Of a stretch of DNA of 64,000 bases, positions 18,489-26,336 are shown in pieces. Under the pieces are notes generated by a model. That model saw only the letters and a list, made by a program, of their open reading frames with translations, ran no database searches and was not told the origin of the DNA. A program made the position numbers and the translations under genes. How positions within the stretch are numbered: the stretch's first letter is position 1; each line of letters starts with the position of its first letter. The DNA comes from Salinimonas chungwhensis DSM 16280 (GTDB lineage Bacteria; Pseudomonadota; Gammaproteobacteria; Enterobacterales; Alteromonadaceae): the NCBI RefSeq assembly GCF_000378185.1, contig NZ_KB899390.1, positions 1-64,000 on the forward strand, read 5' to 3'.

Positions 18489-18956
18489 CTACTGGCTTTT
18501 AATTGGTAGTTGCGTTGTGTTTTTAACCTGCTTCAATGCAAAGGTAGAGCTGAGATGGTCAACCAGAGGTAGATGGGTCAGCTTATTTTTCAGCAGGTAT
18601 TCATATTCCTCTATATTTTCCACCACTACCTTTAAAAGGTAATCTTTCTCACCGCTGGTGGTATGGCACTCTACTACTTCATCAATGGATTGGACGGACT
18701 GTTCAAAATCAATCAAAGAATCACCATCATGATTTTTAAGTGTAACAAAAATAAAAACCGATACGCCTAGGTTAAGTTTTTTGCTGTCCAGCAAAGTAAC
18801 TTTACCGACAATGATGCCGTCTGCTTCCATGCGTTTCACCCGTCGCCAGCAGGGTGTATGTGATAAACCAACCTTCTGACTCAACTCTGCCATAGAGACA
18901 GTGGCATCTTGCTGTAAAACCCGCAAAATCTCGCGATCAAATTTGTCTAACTTCAT
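18489..18956 (-). CDS. Lrp/AsnC family transcriptional regulator
   Basis: Feast/famine regulator, 155 aa: N-terminal helix-turn-helix (LDKFDREILRVLQQDATVSMAELSQKVGLSHTPCWRRVKRME) and a C-terminal RAM/ActD domain (about residues 65-145). ATG 18956 is chosen; the frame extends two codons further to a TTG. It converges on maiA (7 bases between stops) and is divergent from the leucine dehydrogenase gene. That layout suggests it controls ldh and possibly branched-chain amino acid catabolism (inference). It is not the global Lrp on length or context alone. Confidence 0.88.
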   Translation of the reverse strand: MKLDKFDREILRVLQQDATVSMAELSQKVGLSHTPCWRRVKRMEADGIIVGKVTLLDSKKLNLGVSVFIFVTLKNHDGDSLIDFEQSVQSIDEVVECHTTSGEKDYLLKVVVENIEEYEYLLKNKLTHLPLVDHLSSTFALKQVKNTTQLPIKSQ

Positions 18957-19144
18957 GTACAATATTCCAAGCTTTTATGATGGCTATTATATATTGAAAA
19001 AGATTCTAGGATAAGCATCATAGCAATCTGTTTTTGCCGGTATCGATGTTTTCGTATGTTAAATTCATTAACAAACATCGCAAGGCATGTCCTCCTGATT
19101 CATCGGTAAAATCTCGTAAACTTAAGACTACAATTTGAGGCCCT

Positions 19145-20200
19145 ATGTCTGTATTCGATCACTCTGAATTTGATAACCATGAGCATGTTGCGTTTTATCA
19201 TGACGAAAAGGCAGGACTTAGCGCCATTATTGCCGTTCACAATACCAATTTAGGACCTGCGCTGGGCGGTTGCCGCATGTGGCCGTATATCAATAGTGCC
19301 GAAGCGCTGACTGACGTTCTGCGGTTATCCAAGGGCATGACTTATAAGTCAGCCATGGCTAATCTTAAGCTTGGTGGCGGCAAGTCCGTTATAATCGGCG
19401 ATCCCCGAAAAATAAAAACGCCGGAAATGATGACGGCTATGGGTAAATTTGTCGACTCCCTTGGCGGCAAATATTTTACAGCTGAGGATTCAGGTATCTC
19501 AGTGACCGACCTGCAGATAATGGCTAAAGAGTCAGAATTTATCGCCGGAACAAAAGCGCAGTATCATTATGCGGGTGAAACAGCAGATGGCAATCCGGCA
19601 CCTTCTACTGCGTACGGTGTATTCGTGGGTGTGAAAGCTTCAGTTGAACATGCCCTGAAATCTGATCTCAATGGGGTTCGCGTAGCTATTCAGGGAATGG
19701 GTCATGTGGGTTATCGGTTAGCGGAGCATCTGCACAACGCCGGGGCCAAATTATTTGTAACAGATATCTATCCTGAAGGCGTTGACCGCGCGGTGAAGGA
19801 GCTTGGTGCAACAGCGGTTGCCCCTGAAGAAATCTATGGCTTGGATGTAGATGTTGTTGCGCCATGTGCCATGGGCGCGTCAATTAACGATGAAACACTG
19901 TCTACCCTTAAAGCCAAGGTGATTGCCGGTGCAGCCAATAACCAGCTGGCTCGTGAGGAAATTGGTGATGTATTACAGGAGCGGGGAATTATTTACGCGC
20001 CTGACTATGTTATCAACGCTGGCGGTGTAATTGATATTTATCATCAAAGAATGTCATCTTCTAACGAAGCACTGCGGGATCATCTTGACCAAATCGGCGA
20101 CACGCTTAAAGAAATCTTTGAGCGCGCTGATGCCGAAGGCAGAGCCACTAGTCGCGTGGCTAATGTCATTGCCGAAGAGCGTTTTAAAAACAAGGGTTGA
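19145..20200 (+). CDS. ldh: leucine dehydrogenase (Glu/Leu/Phe/Val family)
   Basis: NAD-dependent oxidative deaminase of branched-chain amino acids, 351 aa. The N-terminal catalytic domain has the glycine-rich GPALGGCRMWPY and the catalytic lysine in KLGGGKSVI (Lys80). The Rossmann domain has IQGMGHVGYRLAEHL. Length is close to Bacillus-type leucine dehydrogenase (about 360 aa) and shorter than glutamate dehydrogenase. Phenylalanine or valine dehydrogenase activity is possible; the adjacent Lrp-type regulator favours leucine/valine. Its stop codon overlaps the -35 box of the 4.5S RNA promoter. Confidence 0.9.
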   Translation: MSVFDHSEFDNHEHVAFYHDEKAGLSAIIAVHNTNLGPALGGCRMWPYINSAEALTDVLRLSKGMTYKSAMANLKLGGGKSVIIGDPRKIKTPEMMTAMGKFVDSLGGKYFTAEDSGISVTDLQIMAKESEFIAGTKAQYHYAGETADGNPAPSTAYGVFVGVKASVEHALKSDLNGVRVAIQGMGHVGYRLAEHLHNAGAKLFVTDIYPEGVDRAVKELGATAVAPEEIYGLDVDVVAPCAMGASINDETLSTLKAKVIAGAANNQLAREEIGDVLQERGIIYAPDYVINAGGVIDIYHQRMSSSNEALRDHLDQIGDTLKEIFERADAEGRATSRVANVIAEERFKNKG

Positions 20201-20225
20201 AACTTGGCGCGCAACTCGTCATAAT
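20197..20225 (+). promoter_or_regulatory. sigma-70 promoter of the 4.5S RNA gene
   Basis: TTGAAA (20197-20202), a 17-base spacer and CATAAT (20220-20225), followed by a GC-rich discriminator (GCGCGCC) typical of stable RNA promoters. The -35 box includes the ldh stop codon. A start near 20232 implies a leader of about 40 bases, to be removed by processing. Confidence 0.65.
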
Positions 20226-20272
20226 GCGCGCCGCTGAGATGAAGCATCGCTTCGTATCAGCGTAGTGTCTAT

Positions 20273-20382
20273 GGTAGGCCTTTGGTCCTCTCGCAATGAT
20301 ACTCTGTGAACTCGGTCAGGCCCGGAAGGGAGCAGCCGCAGCAGACGACTCATGTGCCGAGATGTGGCTGGGGGCCTGCCAC
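20273..20382 (+). ncRNA. ffs: signal recognition particle 4.5S RNA
   Basis: Bacterial SRP RNA of about 110 bases. The conserved tip is visible: GGTCAGGCCCGGAAGGGAGCAGCC, containing the GGAA tetraloop and the symmetric internal loop that binds Ffh. The 5' end GGTAGGCC (20273-20280) pairs fully with GGCCTGCC at 20373-20380, closing the long hairpin. The ends are set by this pairing and by comparison with E. coli 4.5S RNA. It is convergent with the ComFB-like gene, whose stop begins 1-2 bases after the RNA. Confidence 0.95.
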
Positions 20383-20383
20383 C

Positions 20384-20662
20384 CTATATGCCTACTTCTC
20401 TGCTATTTTCTTTATCCAGAAATTCTCTGGACTTTTTCAAAGCATAATCAACATTCATTTCCATCTGCTGACGTTCGCTTTGCGGCAGATAAAAAGCCAT
20501 ATCAACTTCAAAACGGATATAGCGCGGTGGTACTTCATTAAGCGCCAGGCAGCAAAGGTCTGCCAGATAGTCCGTTGATTTGGTCTTGTCTAAACCCAGA
20601 GCACTGATTCTTTCCACAATCAAATGCTCATAATAATTGTGAATATCACTGTGTAATTTCAT
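20384..20662 (-). CDS. ComFB-like late competence family protein
   Basis: 92-residue protein that fits the ComFB family (PF10719): N-terminal MKLHSDIHNYYEHLIVERI, then a stretch with DYLADLCCLALNEVPPRYIR, where the short ALN..PPRYIR segment is the family hallmark, and a helical, charged tail. The function of ComFB in Gram-negative bacteria is not settled; in Bacillus it is in the comF operon, and cyanobacterial homologues have been reported to bind cyclic dinucleotides. It stands alone on the minus strand between ffs and the tryptophan dioxygenase gene. The family call is by recognition only. Confidence 0.75.
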   Translation of the reverse strand: MKLHSDIHNYYEHLIVERISALGLDKTKSTDYLADLCCLALNEVPPRYIRFEVDMAFYLPQSERQQMEMNVDYALKKSREFLDKENSREVGI

Positions 20663-20782
20663 AGTAATCCTGCGTGCGATACAAAAGGTTTTACAGCGTT
20701 TAAGTACAGATATCGGTAGACAATGTCTGTACTGTTAACAAAGTGTTAGACTAAATGGACAATTTCGCAACCTGTAAAAGTG

Positions 20783-21871
20783 ATGAAACGCAATAAAACG
20801 CCCGTTTACTATGGTGATTATCTTCAGTTAGACAAAATTCTTGGCGCCCAGGCTTTTGAAAGTGAAAAGTACGGTGAGCCGGCTCATGATGAAATGCTGT
20901 TTATAATTGTGCACCAGGTGTATGAACTTTGGTTTAAGCAGGTCTTGCACGAGTTAAACGCCGTTATTGATACGTTCAGCCAGCCTAAAATGCCGGATGA
21001 TCAACTTATTGGTGTAGTGCACCGGCTTCACCGGATCATTCAGATTCAGCAACTGATGAACGATCAAATCAGTGTCATGGAAACCATGACACCCCAGCAG
21101 TTTTTAGCCTTTCGCGATTATTTGGTGCCCGCCTCAGGATTTCAGTCAATCCAGTTCAAAACACTGGAAATTTCGCTGGGTTTAAAACGTGAGTATCGCA
21201 TAGACTTTGATCAGCAAAGCTTTTTCAACCGATTGTCTGAAAAAGACAGAGCCTTGCTGGAGGAACTGGAGAAAAAATCGAGTTTGTTTGAGCTGGTTGA
21301 TGCATGGTTAGCCAGGCTGCCCTTGCTGGAAAAAGATGAATTTGCGTTTTGGCAGCATTACAAAACGGCGGCTGATGATTTACTCATAAACGATAAGCAA
21401 ACTATAGAACAAAATCCCACCCTTACAGAGAAAGAAAAGCGTCAGGAACTGAAAGACTGGCAGGGGACGCGAGAAACATTTGATGCTCTTTTTGATAAAG
21501 ATTCTTACGCAAAACTGCGTGAAGAGGGTGCGTTCAGGCTGAGTCATGAGGCGATGCTCGCGACGTTGTTTATCAAACAATATCCTGAAGAGCCTATTTT
21601 CAATGTACCCTTTCAGTTGATAACAGCCCTGACAGAAATTGATGAAAAATTAACCATATGGCGTTACCGCCATGCAATGATGGTGCAGCGCATGTTGGGC
21701 ACCAAAATCGGTACCGGTGGTTCATCAGGCCACCACTACCTCAAAAAAACCACGGAATCCAACCGAATCTTTGTAGACTTTTTCAACATGGCAACTTTTC
21801 TGCTGCCAAAGGATATGCTTCCCCCTTTGCCTGATCAGGTAAAACATTACTTTGGCTTCCATTATGCCTGA
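20783..21871 (+). CDS. kynA: tryptophan 2,3-dioxygenase
   Basis: Haem enzyme that opens the indole ring of tryptophan to N-formylkynurenine, first step of the kynurenine route. The N-terminus has YGDYLQLDKILGAQ and the conserved FIIVHQVYELWFKQVLHEL; near the C-terminus GTGGSSGHHYLKKT supplies glycine-rich loop and histidine residues of the family. Length 362 aa is longer than Xanthomonas TDO (about 298 aa), with an internal extra segment around residues 150-230. ATG 20783 is preferred to the GTG three bases earlier. No other kyn genes are adjacent, so the downstream pathway must be elsewhere. Confidence 0.94.
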   Translation: MKRNKTPVYYGDYLQLDKILGAQAFESEKYGEPAHDEMLFIIVHQVYELWFKQVLHELNAVIDTFSQPKMPDDQLIGVVHRLHRIIQIQQLMNDQISVMETMTPQQFLAFRDYLVPASGFQSIQFKTLEISLGLKREYRIDFDQQSFFNRLSEKDRALLEELEKKSSLFELVDAWLARLPLLEKDEFAFWQHYKTAADDLLINDKQTIEQNPTLTEKEKRQELKDWQGTRETFDALFDKDSYAKLREEGAFRLSHEAMLATLFIKQYPEEPIFNVPFQLITALTEIDEKLTIWRYRHAMMVQRMLGTKIGTGGSSGHHYLKKTTESNRIFVDFFNMATFLLPKDMLPPLPDQVKHYFGFHYA

Positions 21872-22174
21872 ATATGAGGAAAACCTTATATTATTGTAAG
21901 TTTGGATCCTTAGTAAGTGAATGATTAAAATTTAATTAGGTGTTTGAATTTATTGATTAAAAACATGGTGCAGAATATACGCGGAGACGGTGGTAGTAAA
22001 TTTACTAGACCGGTATTTTAGAAAAATAAATAATAGACTTAACTTCTATTTACATATTGAAACTTTAAATAAATTAAGGTTAATATCCCTTAGAGGTACA
22101 AAAAACCTCGCATAATCACCAAATTATAATAATAGTTGTAGCTAAAGGATTAGCGTTCCAGGGAGAAAATAATA
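21872..22174 (+). promoter_or_regulatory. AT-rich leader of first TonB receptor gene
   Basis: About 300 AT-rich bases without a gene. The last 35 bases hold a short hairpin GCTAA-agga-TTAGC (22141-22154) followed by TTCCAGGGAGA, an SD block. The same arrangement precedes the second receptor gene at 26337. No clear promoter boxes were assigned. Confidence 0.5.
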
Positions 22175-25100
22175 ATGTTTACCAATTCACGGGTAGCAAA
22201 GTCTGTCAGACTGGCTTGTGCTTTCGGCACGGCTTTGGCTATTTCAACTTCTGGCGCCGCTTTTGCGCAGGAAACTCAAAGCGAAGATGATATTAAGGCT
22301 AAGGAAGTTGGTGTTGAAAAAATAACAGTTACTGGTTCACGGATCCAACGTGTTGAAATCAGTAACAGTACACCGGTCTTTTCATTCGGTGACGAAGATA
22401 TCCAGGTTCGCGGTTTCACTAATGCAGCTGATATCCTCAATCAGTCGCCACTTTTTGGGGGTTCTTTAACACCAGAGGGTGACCAAGACGCAGAAAACGC
22501 TGGACAAAACCAAGCCAATATTTTTGACTTGGGCACGCAGCGTACTTTAACGCTGGTTAATGGTCGGCGCATGGTTAGCTCCCAGTCAGCTTCACTGGGC
22601 GGCGGTCAGGTGGATATTAATACGATCCCAGTAGCTTTAATTGAGCGCATCGAGGTAGTACCGTTGACTGGTGCGGCCACATACGGGGCAGACGCCATCG
22701 GCGGTACGGTTAATGTCATCTTAAAGGACGACTACGAAGGCTTTGAAGTTACTGCACAGTACGGTGATAACGACAACGGCAATGCGCAAGAAATGCAATT
22801 CAGCATGCTAGGTGGCGGTAATTTTGATAATGGCCGTGGTAATATTACCTTTGGTGTGGAATATACACGCACCGATGGTCTTTTGGATTGTGACCAAGAA
22901 TTTTTATGTAATAATAACCCGGGCTCCGGAGGCACAACAAACGAATATTTAGATCGTAATGGCGATGGTCAGCCGGATGATATAAACGGGGACGGCGAAA
23001 TCACCGCCGAAGATTTGCAGTCAGTTTCTTTGTTCTATGATGAAGTAAACCTACAACTGTTTACTGATTTTGGCGCAGTGACTCCTGCTGGCGCTGGTTT
23101 CGCTCCCAGTGTGGGCAGTGGTGCTCTGCCTAACGGAAATTTTTACGAGTTTACCCGTGATGGTCAGATTCAAGAATGTATGGCTGGACCCCAATTGCCG
23201 TCTGGTCGTGCACTGCTGGAGACCTACAACGATGGCCGTGGCAATATATGTGGTATTGACTTTTTCGATAGTGTGAGCCAGATTCGATCTCCCACTAGCC
23301 GTCATAACTTGTATGCATCTTTCAACTACGATATCGCTGATAATTTGCGTTTCAGCAGTGATGTAGTATATGCGAATACAAGTGGTACGGAGCTAGTGAA
23401 TCAAGGTGGCTTCCAAACTGGTTTCTTCGGTGGTACGTCTGCTGCAATCACTTTGGGCTTGGACAACCCTTTCCTTTCAACGCAAGCGAGAGACACTTTG
23501 ATAGAAGCTGGTCTAGAAGGCGACCAGTTCTCTGTTCACCGCTTTAATAACGACCTTGTGTCGTTGGGTGGAAACTCTAACGAAACCCACACGTGGCGCA
23601 TAAGCAATATTTTAGAAGGCGATTTTGAACTTGCTGATCGTTACTTCTACTGGGACTTTGCTGTTGTACACGGTCGCTCGGATTTGAATATCCAAACTAC
23701 AGGAATAGTAGATGGCCGCTTTCTTAATGCGGTTGACGCGCGACGCGTTGATGACGATTTACTTGAGCAAATCCGTTCAGAACAAGGTTTGGAAACTCTC
23801 GATGACGCGCTAGCAACCTTGCAAGGCGCGCGTGCAGCCTTTACCGGCGGCTTTCAACGTGGTGATGTTATCTGTGGTGCTTATGCTGATCTTGCTGCCG
23901 GGACATTGGAAGGCTTCAACTCCCAAGCTTCAGGCTCTGGCCTAACTGACGAAGACCTGCCTTTCCTAGATGGCTGTCAGCCATTGAATCTATTCGGCTC
24001 ACAAGCGTCTGCGGCTTCGTTGGACTTCATTACTGGCGGCTCTCAAATGTCACAGGCTAGTAACATGCAGACCGTTTATACTTTCAACTTAGGAAGTACC
24101 TTATTTGAACTGCCTGCAGGCCCTCTAGATTTTGTTGTCGGAGCAGAGCGTCGTATTGAAAAAAGCGAATACGAGCCAGCATTGGGAGGGCGCGTGCCAA
24201 TTACGCGTAGTTCCATTGATCGGCCAGTTTCCGGCGGCTATGATACAAATGAGTACTATATTGAGCTGGTAGCGCCAGTAATCTCGGCTGATATGGATAT
24301 TCCATTTGTTCAATATTTTGAGCTTAGCGGTGCTTACCGCAACCAAGAGTTCAATACTAACGCTCCTGCTGGTTTTTCTGACCGCTCTACTGAAGAAGAT
24401 GTGGTTCAGGCGAGCATGAAATGGATAGTCAACGATGATCTGTCGTTTCGTGCAACATACGCTACAGCGTTCCGTAACCCGTCTATAAATGAACTGTTCC
24501 AGCCATTATCGCAGTCATTTATTTCGGGCGATGACCCATGTGATGCGCGCTATGTAGGTTTGGGCCCAAATCCAGATGTCCGCAGGGCAAACTGTGAGTC
24601 CATAGGAATAGATACTGATACATTTACGTCCTCTATCTCTGACGGTACAATTTCAACCGGTTATGTTTCAGGTAATCCAGAGCTAAACCCTGAAACTAGT
24701 AAATCGTACACAATTGGTACAGCATGGACACCGCAATTTATAGAAAATCTACAAATTGGCTTAGATTATTATAACTTGGAAATTGAAGGCGCTATCGATG
24801 ATGTTGAGTTCGAGACACTTGCCGCCAACTGTTATGATTCTCCAGATTTTCCTACTGACGCAGCATGTTCAACCTTTACTCGAGATGATGAATTTCAGGT
24901 TGTTCGCGCTGGTAACCGCCCTGCTAACGTAGCTTTGGCTACTTTTGAAGCTGTGTCGCTTTCCATATTCTATAACTATGACTTTGGTGAATGGGGTAAT
25001 TTAGGAATTCGCTCAGCCACACAACATAATATTACCAATGAAAATCAAGCCACCGCAACGTCTGAAGTTCAGGAAGATGTTGGCGATTGGGCTGACCCAG

Positions 25101-25462
25101 AGTGGAATGGTACCGTGGATATTAATTGGTCTTATCAAGAGTTTTTTGTTAGCCATCGAGTTCGCTGGCAGAACAGAACCTTAATTGATTCACTTGAGCA
25201 ACAACTCTACTCGTATAATTTCGAACGTCAGGAAGACGACACGCTTACTGGTGATTTCACAAATGAGAATGCTTCAAGATTCATTCACGATTTAAGTGTT
25301 GGTTATACATTGGGTGAATCAACGACCATTCAGTTGAATGTTCGAAATTTGTTTGACAGAACAGCAGATGACTTAAGCGCTACTTCATTTGGTTTCGGTC
25401 AGTTTGGATTGGACGAAAGGTTAGGGCGTAGATTTAGCTTGCGTGTAAATCACGCGTTTTAA
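22175..25462 (+). CDS. TonB-dependent outer membrane receptor (1)
   Basis: Large receptor of 1095 aa. The signal peptide (about residues 1-31, cleaved after AFA-QE) is followed by the TonB-box-like EKITVTGSRIQR, a plug domain with the QRTLTLVNGRRM and VDINTIPVALIERIEV motifs, and a long beta-barrel ending in an aromatic residue (LRVNHAF). It belongs to the marine group of receptors with GSRI plugs, whose substrates are often carbohydrates or peptides; the ligand is unknown. The N-terminus closely resembles the second receptor at 26337. A terminator hairpin follows at 25489. Remnant sequence of a different receptor lies directly downstream. Confidence 0.92.
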   Translation: MFTNSRVAKSVRLACAFGTALAISTSGAAFAQETQSEDDIKAKEVGVEKITVTGSRIQRVEISNSTPVFSFGDEDIQVRGFTNAADILNQSPLFGGSLTPEGDQDAENAGQNQANIFDLGTQRTLTLVNGRRMVSSQSASLGGGQVDINTIPVALIERIEVVPLTGAATYGADAIGGTVNVILKDDYEGFEVTAQYGDNDNGNAQEMQFSMLGGGNFDNGRGNITFGVEYTRTDGLLDCDQEFLCNNNPGSGGTTNEYLDRNGDGQPDDINGDGEITAEDLQSVSLFYDEVNLQLFTDFGAVTPAGAGFAPSVGSGALPNGNFYEFTRDGQIQECMAGPQLPSGRALLETYNDGRGNICGIDFFDSVSQIRSPTSRHNLYASFNYDIADNLRFSSDVVYANTSGTELVNQGGFQTGFFGGTSAAITLGLDNPFLSTQARDTLIEAGLEGDQFSVHRFNNDLVSLGGNSNETHTWRISNILEGDFELADRYFYWDFAVVHGRSDLNIQTTGIVDGRFLNAVDARRVDDDLLEQIRSEQGLETLDDALATLQGARAAFTGGFQRGDVICGAYADLAAGTLEGFNSQASGSGLTDEDLPFLDGCQPLNLFGSQASAASLDFITGGSQMSQASNMQTVYTFNLGSTLFELPAGPLDFVVGAERRIEKSEYEPALGGRVPITRSSIDRPVSGGYDTNEYYIELVAPVISADMDIPFVQYFELSGAYRNQEFNTNAPAGFSDRSTEEDVVQASMKWIVNDDLSFRATYATAFRNPSINELFQPLSQSFISGDDPCDARYVGLGPNPDVRRANCESIGIDTDTFTSSISDGTISTGYVSGNPELNPETSKSYTIGTAWTPQFIENLQIGLDYYNLEIEGAIDDVEFETLAANCYDSPDFPTDAACSTFTRDDEFQVVRAGNRPANVALATFEAVSLSIFYNYDFGEWGNLGIRSATQHNITNENQATATSEVQEDVGDWADPEWNGTVDINWSYQEFFVSHRVRWQNRTLIDSLEQQLYSYNFERQEDDTLTGDFTNENASRFIHDLSVGYTLGESTTIQLNVRNLFDRTADDLSATSFGFGQFGLDERLGRRFSLRVNHAF

Positions 25463-25488
25463 TAACTTTGTTTATTAAAGTAAAAATT

Positions 25489-25530
25489 AACGTTGCTAGT
25501 TTCAAAAATCTGAGAAGCTAGTAACGTTTT
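25489..25530 (+). terminator. probable terminator of TonB receptor 1
   Basis: A 15-base stem pairs AACGTTGCTAGTTTC (25489-25503) with GAAGCTAGTAACGTT (25514-25528) with two G-U-type differences, and TTTT follows. Confidence 0.6.
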
Positions 25531-25551
25531 ACCTTCGAATGTAACTTCTAA

Positions 25552-25800
25552 CAATTACTTACCAATGTTTCAGTACTGGCCTCCCCAAAAAACCGTGCCC
25601 GTATAGATCAGGACATCAGCTTTGTTGGTTCAATCTGGACCCACGATGTAAGTGTTAATTATGACCTGAGTGACAACATGGAATTGTTCCTTGGTGTGAG
25701 AAACATTACCAACAAGGTTCCACCTGGTTATACGTTCAATGCACTATATGATCTGCTTGGCCGTCGCGTTAACGCGGGGATTACGGTTCGCTTTGAATAA
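25552..25800 (+). pseudogene. C-terminal remnant of a third TonB-dependent receptor
   Basis: An open stretch of 82 codons after an in-frame TAA (25549) has no suitable start codon but reads as the end of a receptor barrel: NRARIDQDISFVGSIWTHDV, then MELFLGVRNITNKVPPGY and the terminal strand LGRRVNAGITVRFE before TAA 25798-25800. The pattern 'GVRNITNK..P' and the final aromatic-rich strand are standard for this family. It differs from the ends of both intact neighbours, so it is not a simple duplication of either. The 5' nine-tenths is missing. Its own terminator survives at 25822. This suggests loss or replacement by recombination between receptor genes. Confidence 0.8.
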
Positions 25801-25821
25801 GTAAATAAATACTAATAAGTT

Positions 25822-25849
25822 AAAAAGGCCGGTTTTACCGGCCTTTTTT
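25822..25849 (+). terminator. rho-independent terminator after receptor remnant
   Basis: AAAAAGGCCGGT-TTT-ACCGGCCTTTTTT forms a perfect stem with flanking A and T runs. It is the original terminator of the lost receptor gene. Confidence 0.9.
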
Positions 25850-26336
25850 ATTTTCACCGACAAGATTGTTAGTTTTCACACCTTTGTCAGTTTTAGATAT
25901 GAATGAACAATGTGGAAACCTCGCTGACACATTGAAAAATTATTAGCAATAATTTCTTTGCTGGCTTTGTAAACTGTTTGTTTCTTATTTACAACTCTTT
26001 GTGTTTAAATATGCACGTGAACTGAAACACTATGCAGAACTGGAGACGCCGGTTTTGCTCGTATTCGTTTCGTAACTTTCCTACATTTTTAAAAGTGACT
26101 TACGAAATGGCGGACTTAATGTAAACATAGTGTAACTATTAATTGACAAAAACCGCTAAAAACGGGATGCAAAAAAGTTCAATTTTCTTTTCATCTCATG
26201 CGCAAGACAGTTGACCGCACAAGTTCTATGTGGTTATTATCAACTCAAGACTCAGGGTCTTACTTAAATAAAAAGTCGTTTTAACGATTTACACTACAAT
26301 CACTAATTGCATTAGTGGTCCAGGGAGACACAATAC
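25850..26336 (+). promoter_or_regulatory. upstream region of second TonB receptor gene
   Basis: About 490 bases without a gene. A candidate sigma-70 promoter is TTGACC (26211-26216), an 18-base spacer and TATTAT (26235-26240). Near the end, CACTAAT-TGC-ATTAGTG (26301-26317) is a perfect 7-bp hairpin, followed by GTCCAGGGAGA, the SD block, and ATG 26337. Hairpin and SD are placed as in the leader of receptor 1. Confidence 0.5.

Noticed and set aside
26143..26171. TTGACA at 26143 as promoter of receptor 2
   Set aside because: No acceptable -10 box at a proper distance; the pair at 26211-26240 fits better.
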